NCBI RefSeq assembly: GCF_021129305.1
Contig: NZ_JAJOMB010000001.1
Span: 682,001 to 746,000, forward strand
Length of the DNA stretch: 64,000 bases
Direction of reading: 5' to 3'
From: Kineosporia babensis
GTDB taxonomy: Bacteria; Actinomycetota; Actinomycetes; Actinomycetales; Kineosporiaceae
The translations under genes were made by a program, and so were the position numbers. Below are positions 44,222 to 53,362 of this stretch, one piece after another (position 1 is the stretch's first letter; the number at the start of each line of letters is the position of its first letter). The notes under the pieces are model-generated. The model had not been told where the DNA came from and did not search any database. It was given only the letters and a program-made list of their open reading frames with translations.

Positions 44222-46602
44222 GCCTGGTTCAGCCGCTCGGTTTCCTGCTCGAAAACGGCTGCGGCCCGGCGGCATTCCTCGCTGCCGGGCGTGGTCGCGG
44301 AGTAAAGAGCCCGATTGAGGACGTCGAACGCGCCTTCCAGCGCGTCCTTCTGTTCCGGGGCGGTGTAGTAACGCGGGCCGACCAGGCGGTTTCGTAGTTC
44401 GGTCAGCGTCTCGTTGTCCGCGCGGGCCGCCCCTTGGGCGGCGAGCGCTGTTTCCAAGTCCTGGAACGCTTTTCGTAAGGCTGGATCGTAAGGCGGGCGG
44501 ACGTCTCCAATTGGCTCGTGCTTGCGGAAACGGGCGATGAGCTGGGCGATCCGGCGGAGCAGAAAACGCCGGAACAGCCAGAGGCCGAGGAGCACGCCGG
44601 CGAGCAGCACCGGGCCGAGCACCCCGCTGAAGAACGCCGAGGCGCGGGTGACCAGGTCGTTCGTCACGCGGTTGAACGTCTGGTTCAGGCCGTCGAGGAA
44701 GCCGCGTTGCAGGCCGCCGGGCGGAGTGGCCTCGGAGGTCACCCAGCCGACGCCAGGGAACCAGACCTCCGCCCAGGCGTGCGCCTGAGCCTGGCGAATC
44801 ATCTGCCGTCCGCCGTCCAGCAGTTCCTGCCCCTGGGCCAGGTAGCCGACCACCATCCGGGCCGGAATTCCGCCGGAGCGCAGCAACATCACGGCGGCGC
44901 TGGCGTAGTGCTCGCAGAAGCCCTGATGCGATTCGAAGAGGGCGAAGTCGACGGCGTCACGGCCGGGCGGGGGTACGGGGGCGTCGAGCGTGTAGCTCAT
45001 TGTCTCGGCCAGACGAGCTTCGACGGCCTTCACTGCGGCGAGCCGGTCGGGGGCGGCGGAGACCAGTTGCTGACCTAGATCGCGGACGCGTACGGGCAGG
45101 TTTTCGGGCACCTGTAGGTAGCGAGGGTCGACGCCGGTGTTGTCATCGCTGAACGCGGTGCCGATGGATGCCGGGTTGCTGGTGTCGGGGTAGACCAGGC
45201 TGCTCACCGTGTACGAGTCCTCGTCCTCGCTGGGGAGCAGAACCCGGTCGCCGGTGGAGACGAACGTCCGCTCGGCGTAGTCGCTGGGCAGGTCGGCGGA
45301 GAGCACCCGGCCGGGGGCGATCAGCTGGGACGTACCGTTGCCACGGATCACCACCTGGTCGGTGCGCGTGTTTCCGCTCTGGTCGGCGTCGTTTTCGTCC
45401 ACAGTGTTGCCGTCGAGGGTGTTGGCTCCGCCGTCCAGGCCGAAATCTTCGGTTACCCCGAGGTCGTCGTTTCCGATACCCAGGTCACCGGGGTCAGCGG
45501 GGTTGGTTAGATCTTCGTCCGGGTTCACTGGTGGCGTTGCGTTCGGTTCCGGAATTTGAGACGTCTCTGGGCCAGTTTGGTCTTCGCTGTATGGGTTTTC
45601 GCCGGACGTGTTGGCCGAGTCGTCGCCGTCGGTGGTGAGCAGGGCTCGGTCGCCGCTCTGGGTGACGGTGGTGCGCAGGCCCGGGTTACCGGTGACCTGC
45701 CAGCCTTCGCCGTTGTAGAAGTCCAGATTGGCGGTGCGCCAGTGGCTCGGGCTGTCGGCCGGCACCTCGGCCACCGGGTAGTCACCCAGCGGGCCGCGGG
45801 AATTCAGGTTCATCCGGCCGCCCAGGAACTTGGTCTCCCAGGCTCGGGTGTTGTTGCTGGCGGACTGGTCGGCGGCGGCGCCGGCCGCGTTGGCGTTGCC
45901 CAGGTTCTGCAGCTCCGCTCCCCCGGCCACGAAGGCCAGCCCGGAGCTCAGGGCGATGGCCAGGATCACCGGCACCAACCGCCAGCGGAAGGCTGCGGCC
46001 AACGCCGATTCGGTGGACTCGACCGGGCCGGTCCCGCGGCGGGTGACGGTGGTGCGTACCTCGGGGTTGGGCGTGGCCAGGAAGTTGAGCCGGGTCAGGG
46101 CCAGCAGGGCGGACGGCCAGCCGATCACGATGGGCACCAGCAGACGCAGACCGGAGGGGGCGGCGACGCAGGCCAGACCGAGTACGGCGGTGCCCAGGAC
46201 CAGGGCTGACTGGGTACCGCGGCGGTGCCCGATCTCCAGCGTCACGGCGATCAGCGAGCCGGCCGCCAGGGCAGCGAGCAGGCCCAGGGGTAGCCCGGCC
46301 GGTACGGCCAGCACGTTGGCGGCCATACCTAGGGCGCTGGAGGCGTTGCCGGTGATCAGGTTCTGCGGGCCGGTCAGCGCGGTCAGCACCACCACCAGGC
46401 CGAGCGCCGCCCCGGCGACCGCGCTGCGCCCCCAGGAAGCGGTGGTGAGGTGCGGGAGCCACGTGGGCACGAACGTGCCGACCAGCCCGATGAGCACCAT
46501 CACCAGCAGGCAGACCACGGCCGGCAGCAGCCCCGCCAGACCCAGCGCCAACGCGGCGGAGATCAGGGTGAGCAGGGTCGGCGGATTCTTCATGTCGTTC
46601 AC
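44179..46602 (-). CDS. TgpA-type membrane transglutaminase-like protein
   Basis: Encodes about 807 residues. The GTG at 46602 overlaps the DUF58 stop (GTGA); an ATG nine bases later is an alternative. Seven to eight membrane helices (about 8-240) precede a large extracytoplasmic part with an acidic, Asn/Asp-rich insertion and the transglutaminase-like core: Cys in HQGFCEHYASAAVMLLR, His in AHAWAEVWFPGVGW. The usual Asp position reads SEATPPGG, a Glu instead. A last membrane helix and cytoplasmic DUF4129-like tail follow. Probably a protease or protein cross-linking enzyme of the envelope, in operon with MoxR and DUF58. Confidence 0.88.
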   Translation of the reverse strand: MNDMKNPPTLLTLISAALALGLAGLLPAVVCLLVMVLIGLVGTFVPTWLPHLTTASWGRSAVAGAALGLVVVLTALTGPQNLITGNASSALGMAANVLAVPAGLPLGLLAALAAGSLIAVTLEIGHRRGTQSALVLGTAVLGLACVAAPSGLRLLVPIVIGWPSALLALTRLNFLATPNPEVRTTVTRRGTGPVESTESALAAAFRWRLVPVILAIALSSGLAFVAGGAELQNLGNANAAGAAADQSASNNTRAWETKFLGGRMNLNSRGPLGDYPVAEVPADSPSHWRTANLDFYNGEGWQVTGNPGLRTTVTQSGDRALLTTDGDDSANTSGENPYSEDQTGPETSQIPEPNATPPVNPDEDLTNPADPGDLGIGNDDLGVTEDFGLDGGANTLDGNTVDENDADQSGNTRTDQVVIRGNGTSQLIAPGRVLSADLPSDYAERTFVSTGDRVLLPSEDEDSYTVSSLVYPDTSNPASIGTAFSDDNTGVDPRYLQVPENLPVRVRDLGQQLVSAAPDRLAAVKAVEARLAETMSYTLDAPVPPPGRDAVDFALFESHQGFCEHYASAAVMLLRSGGIPARMVVGYLAQGQELLDGGRQMIRQAQAHAWAEVWFPGVGWVTSEATPPGGLQRGFLDGLNQTFNRVTNDLVTRASAFFSGVLGPVLLAGVLLGLWLFRRFLLRRIAQLIARFRKHEPIGDVRPPYDPALRKAFQDLETALAAQGAARADNETLTELRNRLVGPRYYTAPEQKDALEGAFDVLNRALYSATTPGSEECRRAAAVFEQETERLNQAQPVASLGQSAQLM

Positions 46603-47627
46603 GCGGGCCCGATCCGCTGCAACCCGAACGGAATGGTCGAGGCCTCCACCACGACCTTGCCCGGGGCCCGGCGGGCGGTCTGGACCGCCTCGCGGAACTC
46701 CCTGATCGCGGCCTCGTCCGGGGGTTCGGCGTTCGCGCTGTTCAGGCTGCTGAACCAGTCCAGGATCAGCTGCTCGTCGGTGCCGGTCCAGGCCGGTACG
46801 CCCGGGGCCAGGAGGGTTACGTCGGCGTGGCTGGCGACCGCTGCGCAGGCCGACCAGGCGGCCAGGGCGAGGAGTTCCTCCCAGTCCTCGTCCTGCGGCG
46901 ATCCGGTGATCGCCAGTACCAGCCGGACTTCGACCTCGGGCTCCTGCACCACCACGATCAGCCGTCCGGGCTGGCCCAGCGCGGCCTGACGCGCGGTGGC
47001 CCGCCAGTTCACGTGCCTGCGCTCGTCCCCGTGACGCCATTCCCTCAGGCCGTGGGGCTCAGATCCTGGGGGTAGAAGCCGGGCCCCGACGGCGTCCTCG
47101 ATCGACCTACGTCCGCTCTCCAGCTCTACCCCCGGAACCCGGGCCGGGTGCACCACGATCTCCGCGCGCCCCCGGATCCTTCGGCTGTGCGAGGCCATGC
47201 CGAACGGCGCCAGGGCGTAGAGGTGTACCTCGTGGATCTCGGCCTGACCTCGGTGCACCGGCCTGCGGGGGAAAGCGAGCCGAACGTGGTCGCCCGGGGC
47301 CAGCGGGGGTACGGCCAGATGGATCGGGGCCAGGCCTTTGCATTCGTGCAGGATCGCGAAGCCCGGTAGGAGGCGTTTGCCGTCGTTGCGTACGGTCAGC
47401 AGTTGCTCGACCGGTTCGTCCACCACCATCCGCTCGGGCGAGCGGAAGGCCACCGACACCGACTTCAGGTCCGGGCGCATCACCTGCGAGAGCACCACCG
47501 GGACGAACAGGGCGAAGGCGACCAGGAGCAGCCAGGGGTTCAGGGCCCGGACCGCGATCGCCGCCAGCACCGCCGCCAGCATGATCGCCAGCCAGCCGCC
47601 GGGCGTGATCGGCCGCAGAATGCCCAT
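46599..47627 (-). CDS. DUF58 domain membrane protein
   Basis: Encodes 342 residues. Two membrane helices (about 10-50) are followed by a beta-rich part and the DUF58 motif EWRHGDERRHVNWRATAR, then a von Willebrand A-like segment. DUF58 proteins nearly always accompany MoxR AAA+ ATPases and act with them in envelope or complex maturation. The gene starts 15 bases after moxR ends. Confidence 0.9.
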   Translation of the reverse strand: MGILRPITPGGWLAIMLAAVLAAIAVRALNPWLLLVAFALFVPVVLSQVMRPDLKSVSVAFRSPERMVVDEPVEQLLTVRNDGKRLLPGFAILHECKGLAPIHLAVPPLAPGDHVRLAFPRRPVHRGQAEIHEVHLYALAPFGMASHSRRIRGRAEIVVHPARVPGVELESGRRSIEDAVGARLLPPGSEPHGLREWRHGDERRHVNWRATARQAALGQPGRLIVVVQEPEVEVRLVLAITGSPQDEDWEELLALAAWSACAAVASHADVTLLAPGVPAWTGTDEQLILDWFSSLNSANAEPPDEAAIREFREAVQTARRAPGKVVVEASTIPFGLQRIGPA

Positions 47628-47642
47628 CTGATCTCCGTCCGC

Positions 47643-48563
47643 TCAGACCGGGACCGGGACGGGCTGGGCTCGGACCAGCTCGGTGATCAGCACGTCGGCC
47701 GCAGTGGCCACCGCCGGGACGATGCGGTGGGCGAGCACGGGGACGGCCAGTTCGGCGACGTCTTCGGGGGTCACGTACTCCCGGCCGTGCAGCACTGCGC
47801 GGGCTTGCGCGCAGCGGGCCAGGGCGATCGCCGCGCGGGAGCCCGCGCCGACGCGGATGCGCTGGTCGGAGCGGGTGGAACGGGTGAGTTTGACCGCGTA
47901 CTGCAGCACCGGCTCGGCCAGGAACACGCCCTGGACCGCCTCCCGCAGCAGATTCAGGCCGGTGGGGTCGAGCACGGCCTCCAGGGACTCGACGGTCGGG
48001 CCGGTGAGCTGCTCGCGGACCACGGTGAACTCGTCCACCGCGGTCAGAGGTTTCAGGTGCAGGCGCACGGCGAAACGGTCCAGCTGTCCCTCCGGCAGGG
48101 GGTAGGTGCCGTGCTGCTCGACCGGGTTCTGGGTGGCCACCAGGAAGAAGTTCGGCGGTACCGGGTGCCGGACGCCGTCCACCGTCACCATCCGCTCGGC
48201 CATCACCTCGAGCAGGGCGGACTGGGTGCGCGGCGGCATCCGGTTGAGCTCGTCGACCAGCAGGACGTCGGCGAAGACCGGGCCGGGGACGAAGCTGAAC
48301 TCGCGGCTGCTGGGGTCCCAGACGGCGGAACCGGTGATGTCGGCCGGCATCAGGTCGGCGGTGGCCTGGACCCGCTGGAAGACGCCGCCCACCGTTCGGG
48401 CCACCGACTGTGCGAGGGTGGTCTTGCCGGTTCCCGGCGCGTCCTCGATCAGGACGTGCCCGCCGGCGAGGACGGCGATGGACAGTAGCTCCACCGCGGC
48501 GTGCTGGCCCCGGACCACCTGCTCGATATTGGCCACCAGGCGGGCGGCGGGCGCGACGTCCAT
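47643..48563 (-). CDS. MoxR family AAA+ ATPase
   Basis: Encodes 306 residues. Walker A EDAPGTGKTTLAQ, Walker B VLLVDELNRMPP, sensor-1 FFLVATQNPVEQHGTYPLPEGQLDRF. Chaperone-like ATPase that with DUF58 and TgpA partners remodels proteins at the membrane. First gene of the three-gene minus-strand operon; GTGACCTGG repeats lie upstream. Confidence 0.93.
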   Translation of the reverse strand: MDVAPAARLVANIEQVVRGQHAAVELLSIAVLAGGHVLIEDAPGTGKTTLAQSVARTVGGVFQRVQATADLMPADITGSAVWDPSSREFSFVPGPVFADVLLVDELNRMPPRTQSALLEVMAERMVTVDGVRHPVPPNFFLVATQNPVEQHGTYPLPEGQLDRFAVRLHLKPLTAVDEFTVVREQLTGPTVESLEAVLDPTGLNLLREAVQGVFLAEPVLQYAVKLTRSTRSDQRIRVGAGSRAAIALARCAQARAVLHGREYVTPEDVAELAVPVLAHRIVPAVATAADVLITELVRAQPVPVPV

Positions 48564-48629
48564 GCACTCTTGCGTCGGCAGCGGACCGCGTTGCTTGAAG
48601 TAACGACGTCACCTGAAGTGAACCAAGGC

Positions 48630-48671
48630 GTGACCTGGCCGTGACCTGGGCCGGTCTCAGGTGTGACCTGG
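48630..48671. promoter_or_regulatory. Phased GTGACCTGG repeats upstream of moxR
   Basis: GTGACCTGG occurs at 48630, 48641 and 48663, spaced 11 and 22 bases apart, i.e. one and two helical turns. The last copy is part of the dyad AGGT-GTG-ACCT (48659-48669). Related half-sites (tcacctgaagtga, 48609-48621) lie nearby. The cluster sits in the divergent gap between moxR and the 48.8-kb membrane protein gene and looks like a cooperative multi-site operator. Confidence 0.5.
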
Positions 48672-48770
48672 GGTAAGCCGGGCAAAGCAGCTGTGCTGGG
48701 CTCATGGCTGAGTCGGCTAAGGTGCGCGACCGGCGAGCCTTCGAGATCCACCGGTGAATAAGGAGAGACG

Positions 48771-50606
48771 ATGACCCGCGATTCGGCGTCCGGCAAGGGA
48801 CCCGAAACCGATCCGGCGAAGGAGGTCACGGAAGCTCCCGAGGCCACCGACGCGAGTACCGACAAGAGCGCTGCGGGCTCCGAAGCCACGAAGCCGGTGG
48901 CGGTCGACACCACCAGCGACGAGCCCGGCGACACGCAGGACACCACGGACGAGGGTGCGCTGGGCGCCGCTGGGTCCGGGGCGAGCGAGGTTGCTGCGGC
49001 TGAGACGGCCGACCCGAAGGCCGGCGAGGCCAAGACCGGGGATGCTGCTGCGACCGGCTCTGACGCCGACGCGGTCAAGGCTGACGCGGCTGCTGCTGGA
49101 ACGACCTCGTCCGACGCTGCGGCGAGCTCTGACTCGTCCGACTCCGGCTCGTCGCCCGACCTCACGCTGAAGCCGCTGCCGACCGCCCCGGGCAACCAGA
49201 AGGCGGCCGACTCGGACGCTGCTGACTCCCAGGCAGGCACCGCCACGACCGGCACCTCTGCTGCGGCGGCCACCACGGCGTCCCCTGCTGTTGCCGCGAC
49301 CGACAGCGCTGCGGCGACCTCTCCCGCCGAGGCGACAACTGCGTCCGCTGTTTCTGACGCAACCAACGACGCTCCGGCAACCTCCCCTGCCGAGGCGACA
49401 ACCGCGTCCCCTGTTTCTGACGCAACCAACGACGCTCCGGCGACCACCGCTGGTTCGGACTCTACGGACGGCGTTGAGGTGATCTCCTCCGACGAGGCGA
49501 CCACCGCGTCCGCTGGTTCTGAGCCCCCGGCGGGCCAGACCGAGAAGCACTCCACGCTCTTCCCCTTGGTCGGCACCCTGGTGGCCCTGGCCGCCATCGC
49601 TGCCCTCCTGATCGGCTCGATGGCCCTACCCATCGCCAAGAGCGCTCCGGAGGGCGTGCCGGTCGGCGTCGCCGGTTCCGACGAGGAACTGCGGGGCCAG
49701 CTGACCACGCTGATGGAGCAGATCGGCGACCAGCTGGGCGGCGACGGCACCTTCAAGGTCAGCCAGTTCGACAGCCGGGACGAGCTTCAGGCGGCCACCG
49801 AGGACCGCGAGGTCTACGGCGGCTTCTTCCTGAACGTCGACACCGCTGAGGCCGAGATGCTGATCGCCACGGCGGGCGGCATCGAGGTCTCGGACGCTCT
49901 GCAGGCCGTGGCCAGCGCGCTGCAGCAGCAGGCGCAGATTCCGGTCACCGTCACCGACGTGGTCGAGCAGCCCACCGACGACCTGCGGGGTAAGGGTCTT
50001 TCCGCGGCTGCACTGCCGCTGGCCATCGCCACCGCGCTGCCGGTCTTCGGTCTGATCGCGCTCTACCGGCGCCGTCCGCTGGCTCAGCTCGGGGGCGCGG
50101 TTCTGGCTTCCGTGTTCACCGGTCTGACCATCGGCGCTGTGCTTACCTACGGCTCCGGCTCCACCGCGGGCGGCAACTTCGTGCTCCTGTCGGCCGGTCT
50201 GGCCGCAGGGACGCTGGCCACCACCCTGATCCTGCTCGGCATCCACGCGCTGACCGGGCGGATCGGCCTGGGCGTGGGTACGGCGCTGCTCATCGTGTTC
50301 GGCGCTCCGCTGGCCGGGCTGAGCGTTCCGCCGGAGTGGCTGCCCGACCCGTGGGGCACGATCGGGCAGATCCTGCCCCCGGGTGCGACCGCGACGGTGC
50401 TGCGCTCGATGGCGTTCTTCGAGGGCGGGGGTAGCCGCGCCGCCCTGCTGGTGATGGTGATGTGGGCCGTCGTCGGGCTGATGCTGCTGGCTCTGGGCAC
50501 GCTGCTGAACCGCAGCAACCAGCGGCTGGAGCAGCTCCAGGCCGATGAGGAGGCTGCCCGCCAGGAGGTCGACCTCGACGACGACAAGGCTCCGGCCACC
50601 GTCTGA
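48771..50606 (+). CDS. YhgE/ABC-2-like membrane protein with long disordered N-terminus
   Basis: Encodes 611 residues; AAGGAGAG precedes the ATG. About 255 residues at the N-terminus are Ala/Thr/Ser/Asp/Glu-rich with no order-promoting pattern, including a 21-residue tandem repeat. A membrane helix (about 262-285), an extracytoplasmic domain (about 288-405) and five further helices (about 412-585) follow, the 1+5 layout of YhgE/Pip- and ABC-2-type permease proteins. No ATPase partner is adjacent. Function unknown; export of an envelope component or phage-receptor-like role are both only guesses. Confidence 0.75.
   Translation: MTRDSASGKGPETDPAKEVTEAPEATDASTDKSAAGSEATKPVAVDTTSDEPGDTQDTTDEGALGAAGSGASEVAAAETADPKAGEAKTGDAAATGSDADAVKADAAAAGTTSSDAAASSDSSDSGSSPDLTLKPLPTAPGNQKAADSDAADSQAGTATTGTSAAAATTASPAVAATDSAAATSPAEATTASAVSDATNDAPATSPAEATTASPVSDATNDAPATTAGSDSTDGVEVISSDEATTASAGSEPPAGQTEKHSTLFPLVGTLVALAAIAALLIGSMALPIAKSAPEGVPVGVAGSDEELRGQLTTLMEQIGDQLGGDGTFKVSQFDSRDELQAATEDREVYGGFFLNVDTAEAEMLIATAGGIEVSDALQAVASALQQQAQIPVTVTDVVEQPTDDLRGKGLSAAALPLAIATALPVFGLIALYRRRPLAQLGGAVLASVFTGLTIGAVLTYGSGSTAGGNFVLLSAGLAAGTLATTLILLGIHALTGRIGLGVGTALLIVFGAPLAGLSVPPEWLPDPWGTIGQILPPGATATVLRSMAFFEGGGSRAALLVMVMWAVVGLMLLALGTLLNRSNQRLEQLQADEEAARQEVDLDDDKAPATV
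49314..49439 (+). repeat. 63-bp in-frame tandem duplication
   Basis: Two consecutive 63-base units (49314-49376, 49377-49439) encode ATSPAEATTAS-x-VSDATNDAP twice, x being Ala then Pro. Nucleotide identity is very high, so the duplication is recent. It lies inside the disordered N-terminus of the 48.8-kb gene. Confidence 0.9.
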
Positions 50607-50620
50607 AAGTTCTGAACGAA

Positions 50621-50656
50621 CAGCAGGGGCCTACGGACGTCCGTGGGCCCCTGCTG
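50621..50656. terminator. Bidirectional hairpin with T-run
   Basis: cagcaggggcc (50621-50631) pairs perfectly with ggcccctgctg (50646-50656), and the interior acggac/gtccgt continues the stem after one mismatch. It separates the convergent 48.8-kb gene and the cupin gene; ctgtttgg follows on the plus strand. Confidence 0.8.
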
Positions 50657-50666
50657 CTGTTTGGTT

Positions 50667-51113
50667 CTACTGAGCGGCCAGGCGCCAGTCGCGGAAGTCG
50701 AAGCCCGGGGTGACCACACAGCCGACCAGGACGGGTTGGTCACCGGCTGGGCGGGCGGTCTGCCAGGTACCGGCCGGGACCAGCAGCTGCGGGCTCTGCT
50801 CGAGATCGGTGCCCAGGATCGACTCCACCGCCACGCCCGGCCCGGCCTCGTCGGTACCGCCCAGACCCAGCGCCAGTGGGCCGCCGCGCTGGTGGATCCA
50901 CAGCTCGTCGGAGCGCACCTGGTGCCAGGCCGAGACCTCACCGGGCAGCAGCAGGAAGACGATCGAGGTGGCCAGCGACCGGGGGCCCTCGTAACCGCCG
51001 GGAAGGTGCTCGGGTGGCAACTCGATCGTGGAGCGGTAAGTCTCGGCGAACCAGCCGCCCTCGGGATGCTGCTGCAGGTTGAGACCGGTGGCCCATTCGG
51101 GAAGCGTCGGCAT
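50667..51113 (-). CDS. DUF985 cupin-fold protein
   Basis: Encodes 148 residues from the ATG at 51113. HPEGGWFAETYRS, SIVFLLLPGEVSAWHQV and VTPGFDFRDWRLA are hallmark segments of the DUF985 cupin family. His residues in the barrel could hold a metal, but the biochemical role is not established. Divergent from purB. Confidence 0.88.
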   Translation of the reverse strand: MPTLPEWATGLNLQQHPEGGWFAETYRSTIELPPEHLPGGYEGPRSLATSIVFLLLPGEVSAWHQVRSDELWIHQRGGPLALGLGGTDEAGPGVAVESILGTDLEQSPQLLVPAGTWQTARPAGDQPVLVGCVVTPGFDFRDWRLAAQ

Positions 51114-51209
51114 GGCCTGCACGCTATCCCCGCTGATGCCCCTTCGCGCCTGATCAGGGGGCTTTGGGGCCTGGCGTCGGGCGGTCGGCGGCCGTGGGAG
51201 CATGGGCGG

Positions 51210-52646
51210 GTGACCCAGCTCAGCTCCCCGCGCCCCGGACAGTCCCTGCACGCGCCCGGCCGGCTGAACGCGCCGCCGAACGTCCTGGGCGAGAACGTGC
51301 CGCTGGGGCCGCTGGACGGCCGTTACCGGGCCGCCGTCGCCCCGCTCACCCAGCACCTGTCCGAAGCCGCGCTGAACCAGCGCCGGGTGCACGTCGAGGT
51401 CGAGTGGCTGATCCACCTGTGCGAGACCGGCTCGGTGCCGGGCCTGCGCCGCCTCACCCCGGACGAGATCACCTACCTGCGCAGCGTCGCCGCCGACTTC
51501 AACGCCGAGAGCGTGGCCGAGCTGGCCGAGACCGAGCGGGTCACCCTGCACGACGTCAAGGCCGTCGAGTACTACGTGAAGAAGCGGATGGAAGGGAACT
51601 CGCTCGCCGACCTGGGCGAGATCGTCCACCTGTTCTGCACCAGCGAGGACATCAACAACCTGGCCTACGCGCTGATGGTGCGCGACGCCACCGCGCTGGT
51701 CTGGCTGCCCCGGGCCTGGGCGCTGCACGAGGACGTCGCCGACCTGGCCCGCGAACTGCGCGACCTGCCGATGCTGGCGCGTACCCACGGTCAGCCGGCC
51801 ACCCCGACCACGCTCGGCAAGGAACTGGCGGTGCTGGCCCACCGGCTGGGCCGGCAGCTGCGCCGGATCGACAACACCGAGTTCCTGGGCAAGATCAACG
51901 GCGCCACCGGGACGTTCTCGGCGCACGTGGCCGGCGCCCCGGACACCGACTGGATCGAGGTCTCGCGCACCTTCGTCGAGCACCTGGGCCTGACCTGGAA
52001 CCCGCTGACCACGCAGATCGAGTCGCACGACTGGCAGGCCGAGCTGTACTCCGACGTGGCCCGGTTCAACCGGGTGCTGCACAACCTGTGCACCGACGTC
52101 TGGACGTACATCTCGATGGGCTACTTCATCCAGGTGCGGGGCCAGGGCACGGTCGGCTCCTCGACCATGCCGCACAAGGTCAACCCGATCCGCTTCGAGA
52201 ACGCCGAGGCCAACCTCGAGGTCAGCAACGGCCTGTTCGGCGTGCTGGAGTCCACCCTGGTCACCTCGCGCCTGCAGCGGGATCTGACCGACTCCTCGAT
52301 GCAGCGCAACATCGGCACCGCGTTCGGGCACTCGTTGCTGGCGATCGACAACGCGCGCAAGGGTCTGGCCGGGCTGGACGCCGACCCGGCGGCGCTGGCC
52401 CGTGACCTGGACGCGACGTGGGAGGTGCTGGGCGAGGCGGTGCAGTCGGTGATGCGGGTGCACGGTCTGGAGCAGCCGTACGAGCGGCTGAAGGAGCTGA
52501 CCCGCGGCCGCAAGGTCGACGCCGAGGTGATGCGCGAGTTCGTGTCCGGCCTGGGTCTGCCCGAGGACGTGGCCAAGGAGCTGATCGAGCTGACCCCGGG
52601 TACGTACGTGGGTGTGGCCTCGAAGCTGGTGGATCAACTGCGTTAG
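51210..52646 (+). CDS. purB: Adenylosuccinate lyase
   Basis: Encodes 478 residues from the GTG at 51210 with GGGAG upstream. The fumarase/aspartase superfamily signature GSSTMPHKVNPI is present, along with ARTHGQPATPTTLGKEL (catalytic His region) and TSEDINN. NVPLGPLDGRYR near the start matches the longer, E. coli-like PurB branch. Catalyses two steps of purine synthesis: SAICAR to AICAR and adenylosuccinate to AMP. It is alone here, away from other pur genes. Confidence 0.95.
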   Translation: MTQLSSPRPGQSLHAPGRLNAPPNVLGENVPLGPLDGRYRAAVAPLTQHLSEAALNQRRVHVEVEWLIHLCETGSVPGLRRLTPDEITYLRSVAADFNAESVAELAETERVTLHDVKAVEYYVKKRMEGNSLADLGEIVHLFCTSEDINNLAYALMVRDATALVWLPRAWALHEDVADLARELRDLPMLARTHGQPATPTTLGKELAVLAHRLGRQLRRIDNTEFLGKINGATGTFSAHVAGAPDTDWIEVSRTFVEHLGLTWNPLTTQIESHDWQAELYSDVARFNRVLHNLCTDVWTYISMGYFIQVRGQGTVGSSTMPHKVNPIRFENAEANLEVSNGLFGVLESTLVTSRLQRDLTDSSMQRNIGTAFGHSLLAIDNARKGLAGLDADPAALARDLDATWEVLGEAVQSVMRVHGLEQPYERLKELTRGRKVDAEVMREFVSGLGLPEDVAKELIELTPGTYVGVASKLVDQLR

Positions 52647-52661
52647 GACGTTTGTCAGGGC

Positions 52662-52697
52662 GGGCCGGGGTCATCTGGACTCCGGCCCGTTTCTGGT
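52662..52697 (+). terminator. Hairpin plus T-rich tail after purB
   Basis: cgggccgg (52662-52669) and ccggcccg (52683-52690) are perfect 8-bp arms, followed by tttctggtttt, 15 bases past the purB stop. Confidence 0.8.
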
Positions 52698-52714
52698 TTT
52701 GGTAGAGGCTGGGA

Positions 52715-52731
52715 ATACCCCCGGCCGGTAT
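52715..52731. promoter_or_regulatory. CsoR-type operator 1
   Basis: ATACC-cccggcc-GGTAT is a perfect 5-bp dyad within a G/C core, the type of site bound by CsoR repressors. It lies 54 bases before csoR, probably at the -35 region. Confidence 0.55.
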
Positions 52732-52746
52732 GCGTTGGGGGTTGGC

Positions 52747-52762
52747 ATACCCTAGGGGGGTA
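52747..52762. promoter_or_regulatory. CsoR-type operator 2
   Basis: ATACCCTAGGGGGGTA is a near-palindrome of the CsoR type (ATACCC...GGGTA) close to the csoR ribosome site (GAGGAG). With operator 1 it would let copper-free CsoR block the csoR-copZ-copA promoter. Confidence 0.6.
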
Positions 52763-52785
52763 GGGTTTCGTCGCGAGGAGATGCC

Positions 52786-53067
52786 ATGCCTGGATATGCC
52801 GGTACCAAAGAGGACTATCTGAAGCGGCTGCGCCGGATCGAGGGTCAGGTGCGCGGGCTGCAGCGGATGGTGGACGAGGACACGTACTGCATCGACGTGC
52901 TGACCCAGGTGTCGGCGGTGACCAAGGCCCTGCAGGCGGTGAGCCTGGGGCTGCTGGAGGATCACATGTCGCACTGCGTGGTCGAGGCCGCGCGACAGGG
53001 CGACGACGAGGCCCGGGTCAAGATCGCCGAGGCCGCGGACGCGATCGCCCGGCTCGTACGCAGCTGA
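52786..53067 (+). CDS. csoR: CsoR family copper-sensing repressor
   Basis: Encodes 93 residues. All-helical DUF156 protein ([20 protein letters not shown]) with the copper ligands in register: Cys35, His60, Cys64, matching the Cys-x24-His-x3-Cys pattern of Mycobacterium tuberculosis CsoR. Cu(I) binding releases DNA. It leads the copper operon and has two CsoR-type sites upstream, so it is autoregulated. Confidence 0.92.
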   Translation: MPGYAGTKEDYLKRLRRIEGQVRGLQRMVDEDTYCIDVLTQVSAVTKALQAVSLGLLEDHMSHCVVEAARQGDDEARVKIAEAADAIARLVRS

Positions 53068-53138
53068 AGCCCAACTCCGACGAGACGTTCCCTACCGACG
53101 TGCGCACCCCGTCCCAAGTTTGAAGGAGCAAGCCAGCC

Positions 53139-53360
53139 ATGAGCACCACGACGATCGATGTCACCGGAATGACCTGCGGCCACTGCGTTTCCGCGGTCAC
53201 CTCGGAACTGTCGGCCATTCCGGGCGTCACCAAGGTCGAGGTCGATCTGCACGCGGGCGGCATCACCCCGGTGACCATCACCAGCGCGGCCGAGCTCGAT
53301 CCCACCCAGGTGGCCGCGGCCGTCGACGAGGCCGGGTACGAGCTCGCCCCGAGGGCCTGA
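53139..53360 (+). CDS. copZ: Copper chaperone, HMA domain
   Basis: Encodes 73 residues; GAAGGAG precedes the ATG. A single heavy-metal-associated ferredoxin-like fold with GMTCGHC (Cys13, Cys16) binding Cu(I). It hands copper to the ATPase encoded two bases after its stop codon and to CsoR. Confidence 0.92.
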   Translation: MSTTTIDVTGMTCGHCVSAVTSELSAIPGVTKVEVDLHAGGITPVTITSAAELDPTQVAAAVDEAGYELAPRA

Positions 53361-53362
53361 CC

